Shown here: positions 47,621 to 58,627 of the stretch, piece by piece
Position numbering within the stretch: position 1 is the stretch's first letter
How the letters are laid out: each line of letters opens with the position of its first letter
DNA from: Lepas anatifera
Taxonomy: Eukaryota > Arthropoda > Thecostraca > Lepadidae
Length of the DNA stretch: 64,000 nucleotides
Assembly (NCBI GenBank): GCA_034440635.1
Contig: JAOTON010001078.1
Coordinates: forward strand, 698,001-762,000
Direction: 5' to 3'
The notes under the pieces: model-generated
What the model was told of the DNA's origin: nothing
Database searches by the model: none
What the model saw: the letters and a program-made list of their open reading frames with translations, nothing else
Translations under genes and position numbers: made by a program

Positions 47621-50402
47621 CATTCTCTGGACGTGAGGCCACTTGAACTGACCTGGTGATCTGACCTCAGATGACCCAAACTTAACATTCTCGAAAAGGT
47701 GAAATAGATTCAAGGTATAAGTGTGCGAAATATGGTGGCGCTTCTCCCCGACGTTTTCTAGTGCATTTGGAAAATCCTAAGGCGGTATTCAAACACCTTC
47801 TGTCTAAGCTTGGAATGGTTAGTAGTCCAAACTACTCACCAGAAAAGTGTAAATGTTGCGTTGATAGATTCCTCGATCCGTCGCTGTGTGACATCCCATA
47901 CATGGCTTGTTACCCCTTGGCTATAATCTGCTCGGATCTTTTTCACTAACGCAATGGAAACCTTTATTTCTGGAGCTTCCATCAGTGTAAAAACGTTTGA
48001 AGTGAAACGTTTGTACCTTTGATGTCTGAGACCATCCGTAAAATTGGCATCATCGCGTGCCAGGACAGTGAAAGCATCTCACACCTCGCATTCTCTCAGC
48101 AATATTTGAGACCCGCGGCAGCTTTTAGCAGCGGGTGCTTCCCCGCCGGGTTAGCGGGCGATACTCGGTCTATGGAGGGCTGCTGCTAATGACCGTCGCC
48201 GCCGACGATAAACAGACGCGTTATAAACACATCTGCCGCGGCAGATACCGACGGCTCCGCCATCGCCCCATCGTTCTACCATCACCCCCACGCATTTCAC
48301 CATTTGCGGGTTCAGGCGGTATTGTCAGCAGTCGTTTAGTCATCTGCGTCGCCAGCGGTTGGCTGCCATCCACCTGGGGGCCGCTCCGGTATCGGTCGGC
48401 TTCGGGCCCGGTCCTCGATCACGGCCCGCCCTCTGTGGGGAGCGATTCACGTGCTTTATGACAGCGCTTGCGTGACAGGAACATTCCGTTCTCATTATGT
48501 TAAGTGGGTTTAAGTGCTAGCTTAAAAGCTGCAGCAATGGCGTTCTAAAACCTTTCGGCAGTTGGCTCCCTGGATATGGGCTAAATTTGGCTCCCCGCCG
48601 AGCCAGACTTTCGTCGTAATAGGTCGTGCAGTGTGCGGGATGTACCCGGGTTTACCCGCGAATATTCCCGTATAATATCATACCTCGCAGGGCATGCTTA
48701 TAAGAACGAGCCTCTCGTAAGCTTTCGAGCTATTGATATACATATTGTGGTATTGGAACTGTCTTTACCGCTGTCTCCCAGTCTCCGGTCCAGGTGCGGC
48801 CCTCCGCGGCCTGGCGCCGGATGTGCGGCTGCCTAGCCACGCGGTGTGAAGTCCCTCCGTGGATGTGCGGTTCAGCATGCAGCTGATACGCCTGATCGCT
48901 GCTGAGCCTGTAGCTTCCCGATGTGTTTACGTGATGTATTGCCGCCGTGGGCCGGCTGATTGGCCCCAAACCCTCTCGACTGGATTTATTTATGATGGCT
49001 CGTTACGCTGCAGCGGGATTTATGCCGACGCCGGGTGATCTGCTGGCTAGTAGTATCTAAATGGTAGCTTCCCATGGTGGCCGGCGGCTCCAAACTGCAC
49101 GGTCATGGTTAAGTGCAGACCGTTCCTACGCTACCCATGAGCTTGCTGATGTTCACGCAGGACTCCTTCTGTAAGCAACCAGAAGCCGTTGATGACGTGT
49201 AATGGCCTCTAATCTAACATATCTCGTTATTTGTAGTCATGCATTCATATTTGTATATATTTTGATCGTGCCTGTGAACCGGTTTGGATTTTCCGAACAC
49301 ATTATTTTGTTCTATTGGCGGATGTCTTTCTTGTTTTCGCCCCTAATTGAGCTGAGAATTGCTACAATTACAGCACGTGCCGACCGTCACGCACGCGGCG
49401 TTACCGACGATCTGCTACGACATTCGTCGCAATCGCGTTAAAGCGCAGAGCAGGCACGAAAAACACTCTTTGTGCGATTGCCTTCTGCTAAGATTAGTAT
49501 TCATCTCAGCTACAAATGTCTTCTGCCGCCCGAGACGTCGGAGCACCAGCCAGATGCACTACTAGCTCGTCGTTTGATAGTTGTTTTAGTTGTTTTGTGG
49601 CACTTTGTGGTAAAAACAACAGCACACCTTGCACACTCCTGTGTTTTTATCAAATGAAGAACGGAGCTCTGGGAGAAAACTTGCAGAGCAGCCTGCGCTG
49701 TATGCTTTCAAACGTTCTAGAAACGAAATTGTACGTCTTTTTACAGCCGCCGGATGGCTCCATGAATTCAGATATCAGCCGTGGAGCCGGCACGATCCCC
49801 AAATGCGTCTATCTGGCCGTATCAGCGCGATTGAACGCGCCGGTCCGCCATTGCCGAGAGCTGGTCGGACCTCAACGGGCGCCGGTGATCCCGGCTGGTG
49901 ACCGTTGGGTCGACTGGCGCGGATATGAACCATCCGCGGTGTGGGGGCTCTCGTTACCTCGTCAGCGGGTAGGCCGGGTAATGGCTGGGCGCGGCAGGGT
50001 GTGCGGCCCGGCCCGGGTCACGATACCAGCCCGCTCCGTGTCGATCCGCCGGGTTTGTACCGGCCGGAGCCGACGTCCGCCGCGGCCCATGGCGCCCTTA
50101 TCGACCAGGAGACCGGGCGCTCGGAGAATAGCTGTCGATCCGGCGGATCGCTGTTTATACGTGGGGATAATTCGGCACAAGTAGTTAATGCGTGTTAACA
50201 CAGAAGTCCCGGTACCTTATGAAGCTATAGCCAAGAAGTTGATGTGTACGAGTGCAAAGTATCGACACGCTCTGAAGTGCCGGTACATGCGAACGAAGCC
50301 ACTGATGGAACGTTTTGCCCAATACAGCGTTTTTGAAGCTCTTGTATGTAAAAGTCCACACATCTATGTACTTTTCCGCAGAGCGTTAGCTCATTGGGTT
50401 TT

Positions 50403-50605
50403 AGAGGGACTGTGGCACCTTGGTCGAATCCTGGAATTTAGTGTAATTAGGCGTACTTTTAGCCGAAAATAATGAAACCACTCACGATTTCTCTGAAAAA
50501 TGTACAATAGGCTCAATATTTTGATTTTTAAATACTCCTCTAGGAAACGAAATAAACATCTGCCTGTGGATGATGTCATGATCTGGCAACCACTACCATC
50601 TTGAA
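50403..50605 (+). mobile_element. Truncated copy of the TTAA element at 52623
   Basis: It starts AGGGACTGTGGCACCTTGG and matches the first ~200 bases of 52623-53073 at high identity (TCGAATCCTGGAATTTAGTG, GGATGATGTCATGATCTGGC). The match stops after CCACTACCAT, and no right terminus is present. Confidence 0.7.
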
Positions 50606-51895
50606 ACGCCATACTTGGGTTTTAAATGAGGTTGTCTGGATCTAGCTCTGTTCTTCTCCCTTCAACGACGTTCTCTGTATCCGCACTAACAAAGCCAACT
50701 GGAAACGCATCAGTCTCGAGGGTAGCCTCGCCGGTTATGTGAAGTCTGGTTGTTGTACCGTCCGGCACTGTGGACAGTGAGCCGGCGCCGTCGGATCGTC
50801 AGGACCGGATGACAATAAGACCATCTGGCCGGGCTGGATGACTGGCGGTCTTCGCAAGGCCGCCAGTGGCCGCGGTCCGACAAAACGCGTCTCGGTCGGT
50901 AATGGACCCTGGACATTAGCCCTGGGAGCTGACTGCTACTTGAAGTGATCCCAGTCTATTATGGAGAACATTGTATTTCCTGTGTGAGAAAATAACGTCT
51001 GAAATCGGGGCAAAATGATTTTGCTTTTGCTCTAGCACACTCATGCTTTTTCTGATTTTTTGGATCATATCGAATATCCACACATGCGTTCTTGAAAATG
51101 GCGCATATTCCCGCACTACTGAGGTTTATCATGCCTGTGAATTAAGTATAAGCTTTGTGTAATTAAGAGACTGATAATTACAATCATAAAAGGTGTTAAA
51201 CACAATTTTCCCCACGCATTCAGTCATTCTGAAATTGTTCGTGAACGTTCCATTCTGCTGTCTTAAAAAAAGAATTGATGAAATTTAAGAGGCCGAAGAA
51301 TCCGAGGAGTGGTAGTTTTTGTGTCCGTTTGTAGAAAAAGTCTCCACATTAGCCCCTTGGTGTAAAAGAGTAACACCAGGCCCAGGGCAGGGGGTGGACA
51401 TGATATGTTTTTCTAGAATTCTGGGGGTTTTGAAGGTTCCATTTCTCGTTCAAACAGTTTTTTGCAGCAAAATTTAACACGTAATTCCAATGGGACTGTT
51501 TGCAGGGATTTGTGGCATGGGCCAGTGGGAAAATTTAAGTGGTGCTTAAGGGTAAATTTTTGATTTTTGGTATGTAAAATTGATCAGGCCATCTTCTGGG
51601 TGCATTTTTTAGTCCCTGAAGCGCTTTTATAACAAGGAAAATATACGATGAATTTCATGTTAATTCCTTCAGAATTATGTTTCGAACGTTTCGCTCAACC
51701 AATCAGAACGCTGTATTCTACCTTATGCTACCAGAACCAAAGGTATCTTGAGCAAAACCCTTCAAATTACTACCATATCCTCAACATGCTGCCAAATCAG
51801 GCAGTCAGCTGGCTGTCATGTCCGAACCGTATCTATAGGAACCGTGGCCCAGGGCAAATTATAGCAAACATCTGGGTGTTGACACGACTCGAGTT

Positions 51896-52074
51896 GCTAG
51901 TTCTTTAGGGTCGGGGATCCCAAAACTAAGGCTGTGGGATCAGTTCTATGCTAGTGCTAGTTCTTTGGGATCGGGGGGTCCCGAAACTAAGGCTGTCAGA
52001 TCAGTTCTGTGTTAGTGCTAGTTCTTTAGGGTCGAGGAATCCCAAAACTAAGGCTGCGTGTTATCAGTTCTAGG
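51896..52074 (+). repeat. Three-unit tandem repeat, 60-bp period
   Basis: GCTAGTTCTTTAGGGTCGGG, then GATCCCAAAACTAAGGCTG, then GATCAGTTCT, is repeated at 51896, 51956 and 52017 with few changes. Confidence 0.8.
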
Positions 52075-52222
52075 TGTCAATACCAAACGTGGCCTATGTG
52101 CAATGCGGCTAATGGTTTCATTTACTCCTGAGGCAGTAGAAAGATATCATGCAGTTTAACAGCAATTTCCTTGATTAGGTTACATTATATGTATCTAGTC
52201 TGAACTTATGGTCGGAGTAACG

Positions 52223-52345
52223 ACGGCCCGAGTGCTTCAGTTGGTAGAGCATTGACTCCGGTCTGAGGATCAGCACCCATGCACAGATAGCTCACGGCAA
52301 TACCGGGGATCGATTCCCCTCAGGCGCTTCGGTGCTCACTGTGTA
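52223..52345 (+). repeat. tRNA-derived SINE family T1, copy 2
   Basis: TTCAGTTGGTAGAGCATTGA (A-box region), GACTCCGGTCTGAGGATCAG, and GGGGATCGATTCCCCTCAGG (B box GATCGATTC) followed by CGCTTCGGTGCTCA, the same order as at 6987-7101 reversed. Confidence 0.65.
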
Positions 52346-52622
52346 AATTCTTTTTATTTGCAGAGTGGGCTTAGAAATGAGTGGGATACCATACACGGTA
52401 CTTGAGTAAGGAACTTGTACACTCAATTGTTGCGGCCCGTATGCCGTACAGAAAATAATCGTACATCTCTTCAACCCACATTTGCGACATGTCGGTCCGT
52501 GTTTCAAAAGCTTCATCCGTCCACAGTGGAGCACGCTACATGTCCAATACGCTGCACGCCTTCCAACCTTGGGGATTCGGCAGGGCTTTGATGTAGATGA
52601 AATCGACGCAGTGATGGTTTAA

Positions 52623-53073
52623 AGGGAATGTGGCACCTTGGTCGAATCCTGGAATTTAGTGTAATTAGGCGTACTTTTAGTCAAAAATAATGAAACCACT
52701 CATGATTTCTCTGAAAAAATGTACAATAAGCTCAATATTTAGTTTTAAAAAATACTCCTCTAGAAAAAGAAATAAATATCAGACTGTGGATGATGTCACG
52801 ATCTGGCAACCACTACCATACTTGAAACGCTTCAAGGGCTTCGATTGGTTGATGCTCATCGTGACGTCAGCATATGTCGTCACATCAGTAGCTCACAACA
52901 ATGGCCGTCGGCGACGGGGGGCTGAGGGGGGCTGGTGTCAGTTAGGTTTTAGCTTTTTTCTACGGAAATATCGAGTTCCAAGACAAATGAAATATGGAGT
53001 ACCGGGTTTTCCGACCTGCTTTACAACTTGGCTATCTCAGTTAAAATCACGTTATGAAGGTGCCCCATTCCCT
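52623..53073 (+). mobile_element. TTAA-flanked MITE, 451 bp
   Basis: Ends AGGGAATGTGGCACCTTGG and GAAGGTGCCCCATTCCCT are inverted repeats, and TTAA flanks both sides (52619-52622 and 53074-53077). The open frame running through it crosses both ends and is judged to be chance. TTAA target choice fits a piggyBac-like mechanism, though the first bases (AGGG) are not those of classic piggyBac. Confidence 0.75.
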
Positions 53074-53755
53074 TTAAGCCCGCCCGGTATTTTGTAGACC
53101 CAGTTTCAGTCTCTCCTTTTTACCGGGGGGTTCTGTGCATGGCGCCTTTGCCGGACTCAGGCTCTCGTGCGCGCTCTCTGACTCGGCGGGGTGCACCACT
53201 GTAAAGAGTGAGAGTGCGATGCCGCTCTCGTGATATCATTGGACTCGTGTAACGACTGCTGACGTTTTTAGAAATGTGGCGATGCCTACTTTATATGTTT
53301 GCTATGTAAGGCAATTGTATGCCGTCCATGAAGTCACTGTAAATTCTATTGACGTTGATAAGATGTGTGAAATAGTAAGTAACATACCACAAGTACTACG
53401 TCAGTGCGCCATCAGAAACATCAGAGACGTCAGAAAACTGGGATACGGAGCTTGGCGTATACCTGTTAAGCTCGTAGAGTACTCGTATACATGGAAAGAT
53501 CGTTTTCGAGTGCCGGTTCATTTTGTCCATTGCTTGCTGTATTCAGTCATTGGGCCACGCAGATCAGGACAGCAACTGAATCTAGTGACTCAAAGACGTG
53601 CATCGTTTCGTCGAATGGACGTCAATCACCTGGCATGAGAGTGCTCCAGGAGTGGCCAGATCCTACTCTTCTGTGGCATCTAACGAGTATGGTGCGTTCC
53701 TGGGCCCGGCCCAGAACAGGACAGTCGCCAGCTGATCAGCGGCGGGTAAAAGTTG

Positions 53756-53811
53756 ATCGATAGAGCGCCTCAGGGGAGTCGATCCCAAGCCTGTTCCGTG
53801 GACTATCACTG
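53756..53811 (-). repeat. tRNA-derived SINE family T1, 3' fragment
   Basis: The minus strand reads GGCTTGGGATCGACTCCCCT then GAGGCGCTCTATCGATCAA, matching the B-box side of the T1 family. The A-box half is missing. Confidence 0.55.
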
Positions 53812-54339
53812 TATAGGTACTGGTTAGGAGGCTGCGGCGCCGTGGTGTACCAGTCGGGCTGCTGGGGTAGCCAATACTCTGGTAAAACACCAAATAAATC
53901 GTCATCTAAGCTAAAGTATACACACCTATTATATGATATGAGTACACATGTGAATGTGTGGTTGTATATTAGACACATGGACGGACAGTTGATCAGAATG
54001 AATATAGGCTCCGTTCAGTCATAGGGTGTTAAATTATTCCCATTGCTCTAGTTTGGGGATCGCTGCATCCCAAAGCATCAGCATCCAGGTCCAGCGCCTC
54101 CAGCCGAGTCACCGCTCAGATGCTTGAGGTCAGCTACCGCCGGTGTGGTGGCACTCTCTTACCCAGCGCCGTCTTATCAGGGGGCATCAGCTACAAATGG
54201 CCGCGAGACAGCCCGTCTTCGGACCGCTTGTGCAGGACCAGTTTTTAGAGATCGGAATGAAACCTCACAGATTCCCAGATTGAGTAACTAGATTGGAATA
54301 TGAGAGCCGTTTCTAAGGTTTTAAAAATTGTTGAGTTTT

Positions 54340-54900
54340 TAATGAGTGCGGTGCTGGGCCCGGCGGCGCTCCCGGCGGCGGCGCCCTGTTGATGTTACCT
54401 CCCGTCCGGGGCGGGGGCGGGGGCGGCGGCGGCGGATTTGTGGGAGGCCGATCGGGCGGTGTGGCTCGCAGCTCAGCCGGTGTCGGAGCCGTGACCGGCG
54501 GCGTGGGCCGATGTCGGATTTGTGGCCCGGCTGATGCCGTTTCCGTGTCGCGGCGGCTGCTGGCTCAGAGGCAGCCGCCGGCGCCGTATCTCAGCGGCGG
54601 CGCGGCCGCCCTCCCGCGGGCGCCGTCAAAATTCAATTCGGCGCGCGGTCGACGTTAAAAGGGCCGACAGTATGCGAGCTGGGGTTATTTGTAGGTGCAG
54701 CCGAGTATCCCCGGGGTGTCATCCGGGGCGGCCGGAGCTTCTCGGCGCTCCCAGATGGGCTGCAGGGAGGTGCATTGGCAGCGCTGGGCTGAGCCGTATC
54801 TCAGGGTGTGGGCTGGCCGTGTCGAGTGGGCGGCCGTCCGGTCGCTGCTCCACCTTATCAGGGCGCTGAGAGTGATGGCGCGCGGCCAGCAGAAGCTCCT
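54340..54900. other. CpG-rich patch inside the intron
   Basis: This is the strongest CG-dense patch in the intron, with GGC repeats at 54,410-54,440. Possible alternative promoter or first exon, but no exon could be fixed. Confidence 0.35.
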
Positions 54901-56214
54901 TTTCAACGTCTGGAATAACTCGCATGCTCCGAGCAGAACTAACCCGGCTGGTCCTCTTTAAATACGAATATGAAAACAAATTAAAAAAACGTGCCGCTCC
55001 CAAATTGGGAAGTTGAAAAAGATCACCTTAAACACGCACTGAGGAATGCACTGGGCCGCGTCTCTTGCCTTTCGGACGAGTTGATTGGAAAGCAGCCAAC
55101 GAGCCGGCTGACGCTGCAGGAAGATGGAACCACTTGAGTGTAGTTGAGCCTGCACCATGTAGTGCCGGCTTCGGAGTTGATCAGACGTCATGTAAAGGTT
55201 AAGGGGTTGACATAGGAAAGTCGCCCGCTGAAGACCGTTTTGGGTCTACACTCATTCTGCAAGGTTCCTCTGTCGATCCCCTGACGACTCTAAAGCGTGC
55301 AGCCATTCAGGTCGAATTATTAAAGCGAGCAGATGACGTTTAACATACAACAGTACGGCATTTTGACTCAATCAGTTACCATCCACCGCTGTATTTTTTC
55401 ATCGAAGGGACAAGTGAAGGAAACCTGCCTTTTAAGGCTGTAAGGGAGACATGCCCAAGATATACATGCCAGCCTTCAGGAGGATTCCATCTCTTTTAGA
55501 CCCTCTAGCTTTTTGTGTGGTGCAATCAGTATGCTCATTGGAGCATAGCGGCCTCCAGAAAGGGGTGCCACAGCCCGTGTCCGACTGAAATTGGGTAAAC
55601 AGCTCTCCAACTGAAAGACAACGGGGGGAGGAAAATCTGAGGAGCTAGAGACAAGAAATAGTCCTTAGTGTGCATGAAAAAAGAAAATTATTGACACATA
55701 GCTGATGCATTAATGCTTGTTTACTTGGCTGGTTTATGGTGTCGAACCGGATGTTATAAAACCTTGAAAGCGTCTTGGATCTCGTGAAAGAGCACAAATT
55801 TCAATTCTCCAAAATATAACCGTAAGGCTAATGTAAAATAATGGGCTTTGCGGGATCGTGAATCCTGCAAAAAGAAAGAAGACAGACTCTCTACTCGAAT
55901 GTCGGGTTCCATGTCCGAAGAGATAAGAAACATCGTCTGTTTTGAAGCTGCATTTTATGACTAAGTTTAATGAGGTGATTTTGGCCGCATCTGTTTGAAT
56001 TGCTCTGCCCTTAAGAGGTATTCAAGCACATGCTTGTGTGAAAAAGCCCTAGACATAAGTCTCGATTATATTTAGAGCTTAGGCCAAGCAAATACGTGAA
56101 CACCTGGTTAACTAATTATCTTCCCTCGCAGGTCCTTTCTTATGACTACAATATTTCTGCTGTAACGTGAGGTTGTGTTTATGGTCTCTTCTGCCCTGCC
56201 GTGTTATCCTGCGC

Positions 56215-56294
56215 CAGTTTGGTCTCCGCTGCGGCAGTTTTGTCTCCGCTGCGCCAGTTTAGTCTCCGCTGCGCCAGTTTGGTCTCCGCTGCGG
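56215..56294 (+). repeat. Four-unit, 20-bp tandem repeat
   Basis: CAGTTTGGTCTCCGCTGCGG is repeated four times exactly 20 bases apart with one or two changes per unit. Confidence 0.85.
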
Positions 56295-57433
56295 CATCTG
56301 AGCCCCGCTTACGTTGCTAGCCAGGTTCGATCTACGGGATTATACCGTCTCCCCACCGGCAGAGCAATACAGACCCGTGCAATACGGTGCTCGTGTGGCC
56401 AATCAATGACAACAGCAAGGTAAAAGGCCGATCGCCTGATACAGTCTGTGGGGGAAGATTGTTAGAAGATCGAGCGCTCTTACATATAAAGAGCACGGAC
56501 ACACGAAGGGGAAGTCGGTGGTGACGAAATGTTAGGCGAATGCTCCGTTCTGTGGGTGCTGCGCTCTGTTTTGCGAGGTTTGCCAGCTCCGGTTCTGGTG
56601 GGGTTGGTGTCGCAGCACTGCCGACGTCTAGATTTTCGCTGACGTCTGTAACAGTATCATCCAACCGTATCAGCCCATCACTGATTGGTATTTACGGGTG
56701 CGCTGCTAACGTCATTTTGCATACCATCACTGAACTACGTTTGCTGAAGGTATTTAGCTCGATACAGATGTTTGCTGGATTCAATGGAAGTACCTCTTTT
56801 TGGTCTTGATGATGTTCGTCTGGCTTTTTCGTGTTGGCTTCGTCGCACACTGACTGTTCTGACCACAACACTGTCTCTTCTATTGAGAGATGAGTGCTTC
56901 TGAGATTGACCCAGGCTACTTTCTATTGACATTCAAAGACTGCATAGGCGCAATCGGGGCAGTCGAGGCCCTGCCTTCCGGTTGTCGGGATGATCTCCGC
57001 TCCGCCGACCCCACCGCAGAGGCTGACCCGGCACAACCCCGGCTGCTTTTTGCCCACCCTCTTCTGACCTCTTTGTCTGCTCTGTTCCCCAACGCTTTCT
57101 CGATGGGTTTGCCAGCTGACCTTTAGGTAGCCGGGCGTCGCCGGCGGCGGCGTATCAGCGTCGCCTCTCTCCCGTCGCGCCGTCGCCGTAAACTCGGAGC
57201 TCAATTTTCAGTGGCGGTGCGACCGCGCGGCGCCCACTGCCAAACTCATATCACCGGTGCACTGTGGAGACAGGCTGTGACGCTGGGTGGGAGGCAGTGT
57301 GTGGAGACGAAAACTGCGATTGATCATGTGCTGTGGACGGGCTCCTACCGAGTTCGGGGCGGTGAAGAGGACTGTAAGCTGAGACGACGGCGATTGCGTG
57401 ACGGATTTGTACACAACCTGTAACAGCACATAG

Positions 57434-57502
57434 ACAGATATGCGTACCAAGGTCCCAGACGTCCGTCAGATGTCCTTCTCCGAGTTCCAGCACATGAAGA
57501 AG
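57434..57502 (+). CDS. Second coding exon of the unrecognised plus-strand gene
   Basis: 69 bases (23 codons) in phase 0 at both ends, between CACATAG| and GAAGAAG|GTGAGC, a strong donor. The phase agrees with the first coding exon. The peptide is TDMRTKVPDVRQMSFSEFQ followed by HMKK, soluble and well mixed in composition. The ISFEEF-like segment SFSEFQHMK faintly recalls the end of an EF-hand, but no calcium-binding loop precedes it. A second possible acceptor, GACAG at 57437, would break the phase. The link to the exon at 29991 is inferred from strand, phase and order only. Confidence 0.5.
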
Positions 57503-58473
57503 GTGAGCCGCCGCGGTATATGTAGCTGGGAGGCTGCACTGGCTGGGCCGGCGCATGGAAATTGCTTGCTACAGTGACAGGGGTATAGAGAAGCTCGTAT
57601 ACAGAGGTTGTTGAATATTTGAACCGTTATCGGATGAAATGCGGCGATGTTGTTAACGTTTTATAACTTTCACTGTCATTTTTGTATTATCTGTATTATG
57701 TATTATCTGCACACACTTCCATACAGTTGGTGGCTTTTCAAGTGCCGTCGCAATGAACATGAAACAATGGAAACTATGGCAGGAGACGGGAAGGATAAGG
57801 ATGGGTGAGGGCAAAGGAAGGTGGAATACTACCTGGAGGGGTCGTTGCTGCCCAAGGCGCATGCGCTCGCTACCTCCAGGTAGTTTAAGGATAAGGAGGA
57901 GAATAGGATAAGGATTTCCGGCTGCTACACACATATAAACATAGGCACACAAATGAACTAAAAAAACTGAAGAAGATGGATGTGAAATAGGCGATGCTCG
58001 GCTTCGTGTTTGTTTCATTCTCGTACGGATGACCCAGAATAAGTGACTTCGTTGTTCTTGTATTCATTTTGTCTTCGAGTTTTGATTTGAGTCTTGTCTC
58101 CTTAGCGTTACTTTGAAATAATATAACTTAGTCAAATCTGTCATCACTAACGAACTTTGAAGGTGGCTGACAGTTTTAAAAGCTGTGATTCAGATACTTC
58201 TTGTCCCAAGCGGCCTCCAAAATCACGTGAGTCACAGCAAAAAATCAAGCAGGGACATAAGCTGCGAAAATGCGATGGCGGACGAAAACACATGAAATAT
58301 TTCATATTTCATCTTGTTTTTATCTTGTTCCACAGATCACTGAGGAAAATGCGAATTAGTCCATGACGTAGCCGATGAAAATAGCAATATGCCATTGCAA
58401 TATCAACCCCGGATTAAAAAAGAACAGGATGAATTACGTCCATTTCTTGAGCACCAAAAACACGTCCACCCTC

Positions 58474-58510
58474 TGTGAGCGACCGACTCGAAAAGAGTCG
58501 GTCGCTCACA
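58474..58510. other. Perfect hairpin, 16-bp stem
   Basis: TGTGAGCGACCGACTC and its exact complement are separated by GAAAA. The stem would be very stable in single-stranded DNA or RNA. No T-run follows, so it is not a Pol III terminator. Confidence 0.85.
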
Positions 58511-58578
58511 GACCGACTTTTTGCTTCATTTAGTCACCGTTGACGGCTTCCTCTGGATTTCTGATGCTGTTTACCGGC

Positions 58579-58627
58579 CAATGTATTGAACCCAGCCGCA
58601 CATTGCGCGGCTAGGTTCAATACATTG
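58579..58627. other. Hairpin, 21-bp stem with one mismatch
   Basis: CAATGTATTGAACCCAGCCG on the left mirrors CGGCTAGGTTCAATACATTG on the right, with a 7-base loop. It lies 68 bases after the perfect hairpin. Confidence 0.85.

Larger units (their letters stand above)
30072..57433 (+). other. Inferred first intron, about 27.4 kb
   Basis: It runs from GTCAGT to CACATAG. It holds the elements listed separately below plus GC-rich patches. The intervals not listed (for example 30072-31281, 32970-34114, 34316-36690, 37589-38950, 39421-40678, 40910-46289, 47630-50400, 55000-56210) show no exon, RNA gene or repeat that I can support. Alternative promoters in the GC-rich patches are possible. Confidence 0.4.

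Noticed and set aside
49516..50184. 222-codon plus-strand open frame, the longest in the window
   Set aside because: Composition changes from Ser/Cys-rich to Pro/Arg-rich with local GC content; no domain, and no upstream or downstream splice support that fits.
52250..52330. Possible functional tRNA gene
   Set aside because: A and B boxes are too far apart and the stems do not pair; the same sequence recurs as a SINE.
52690..53097. 135-codon open frame
   Set aside because: It covers most of a TTAA-flanked MITE and crosses its right inverted end, so it is a chance frame.
57828..57884. Inverted repeat ACTACCTGGAGG with AAGGATAAGGA on both sides, as a mobile element
   Set aside because: The direct repeats are not adjacent to the arms and AAGGATAAGG is locally repetitive, so no target duplication can be claimed.
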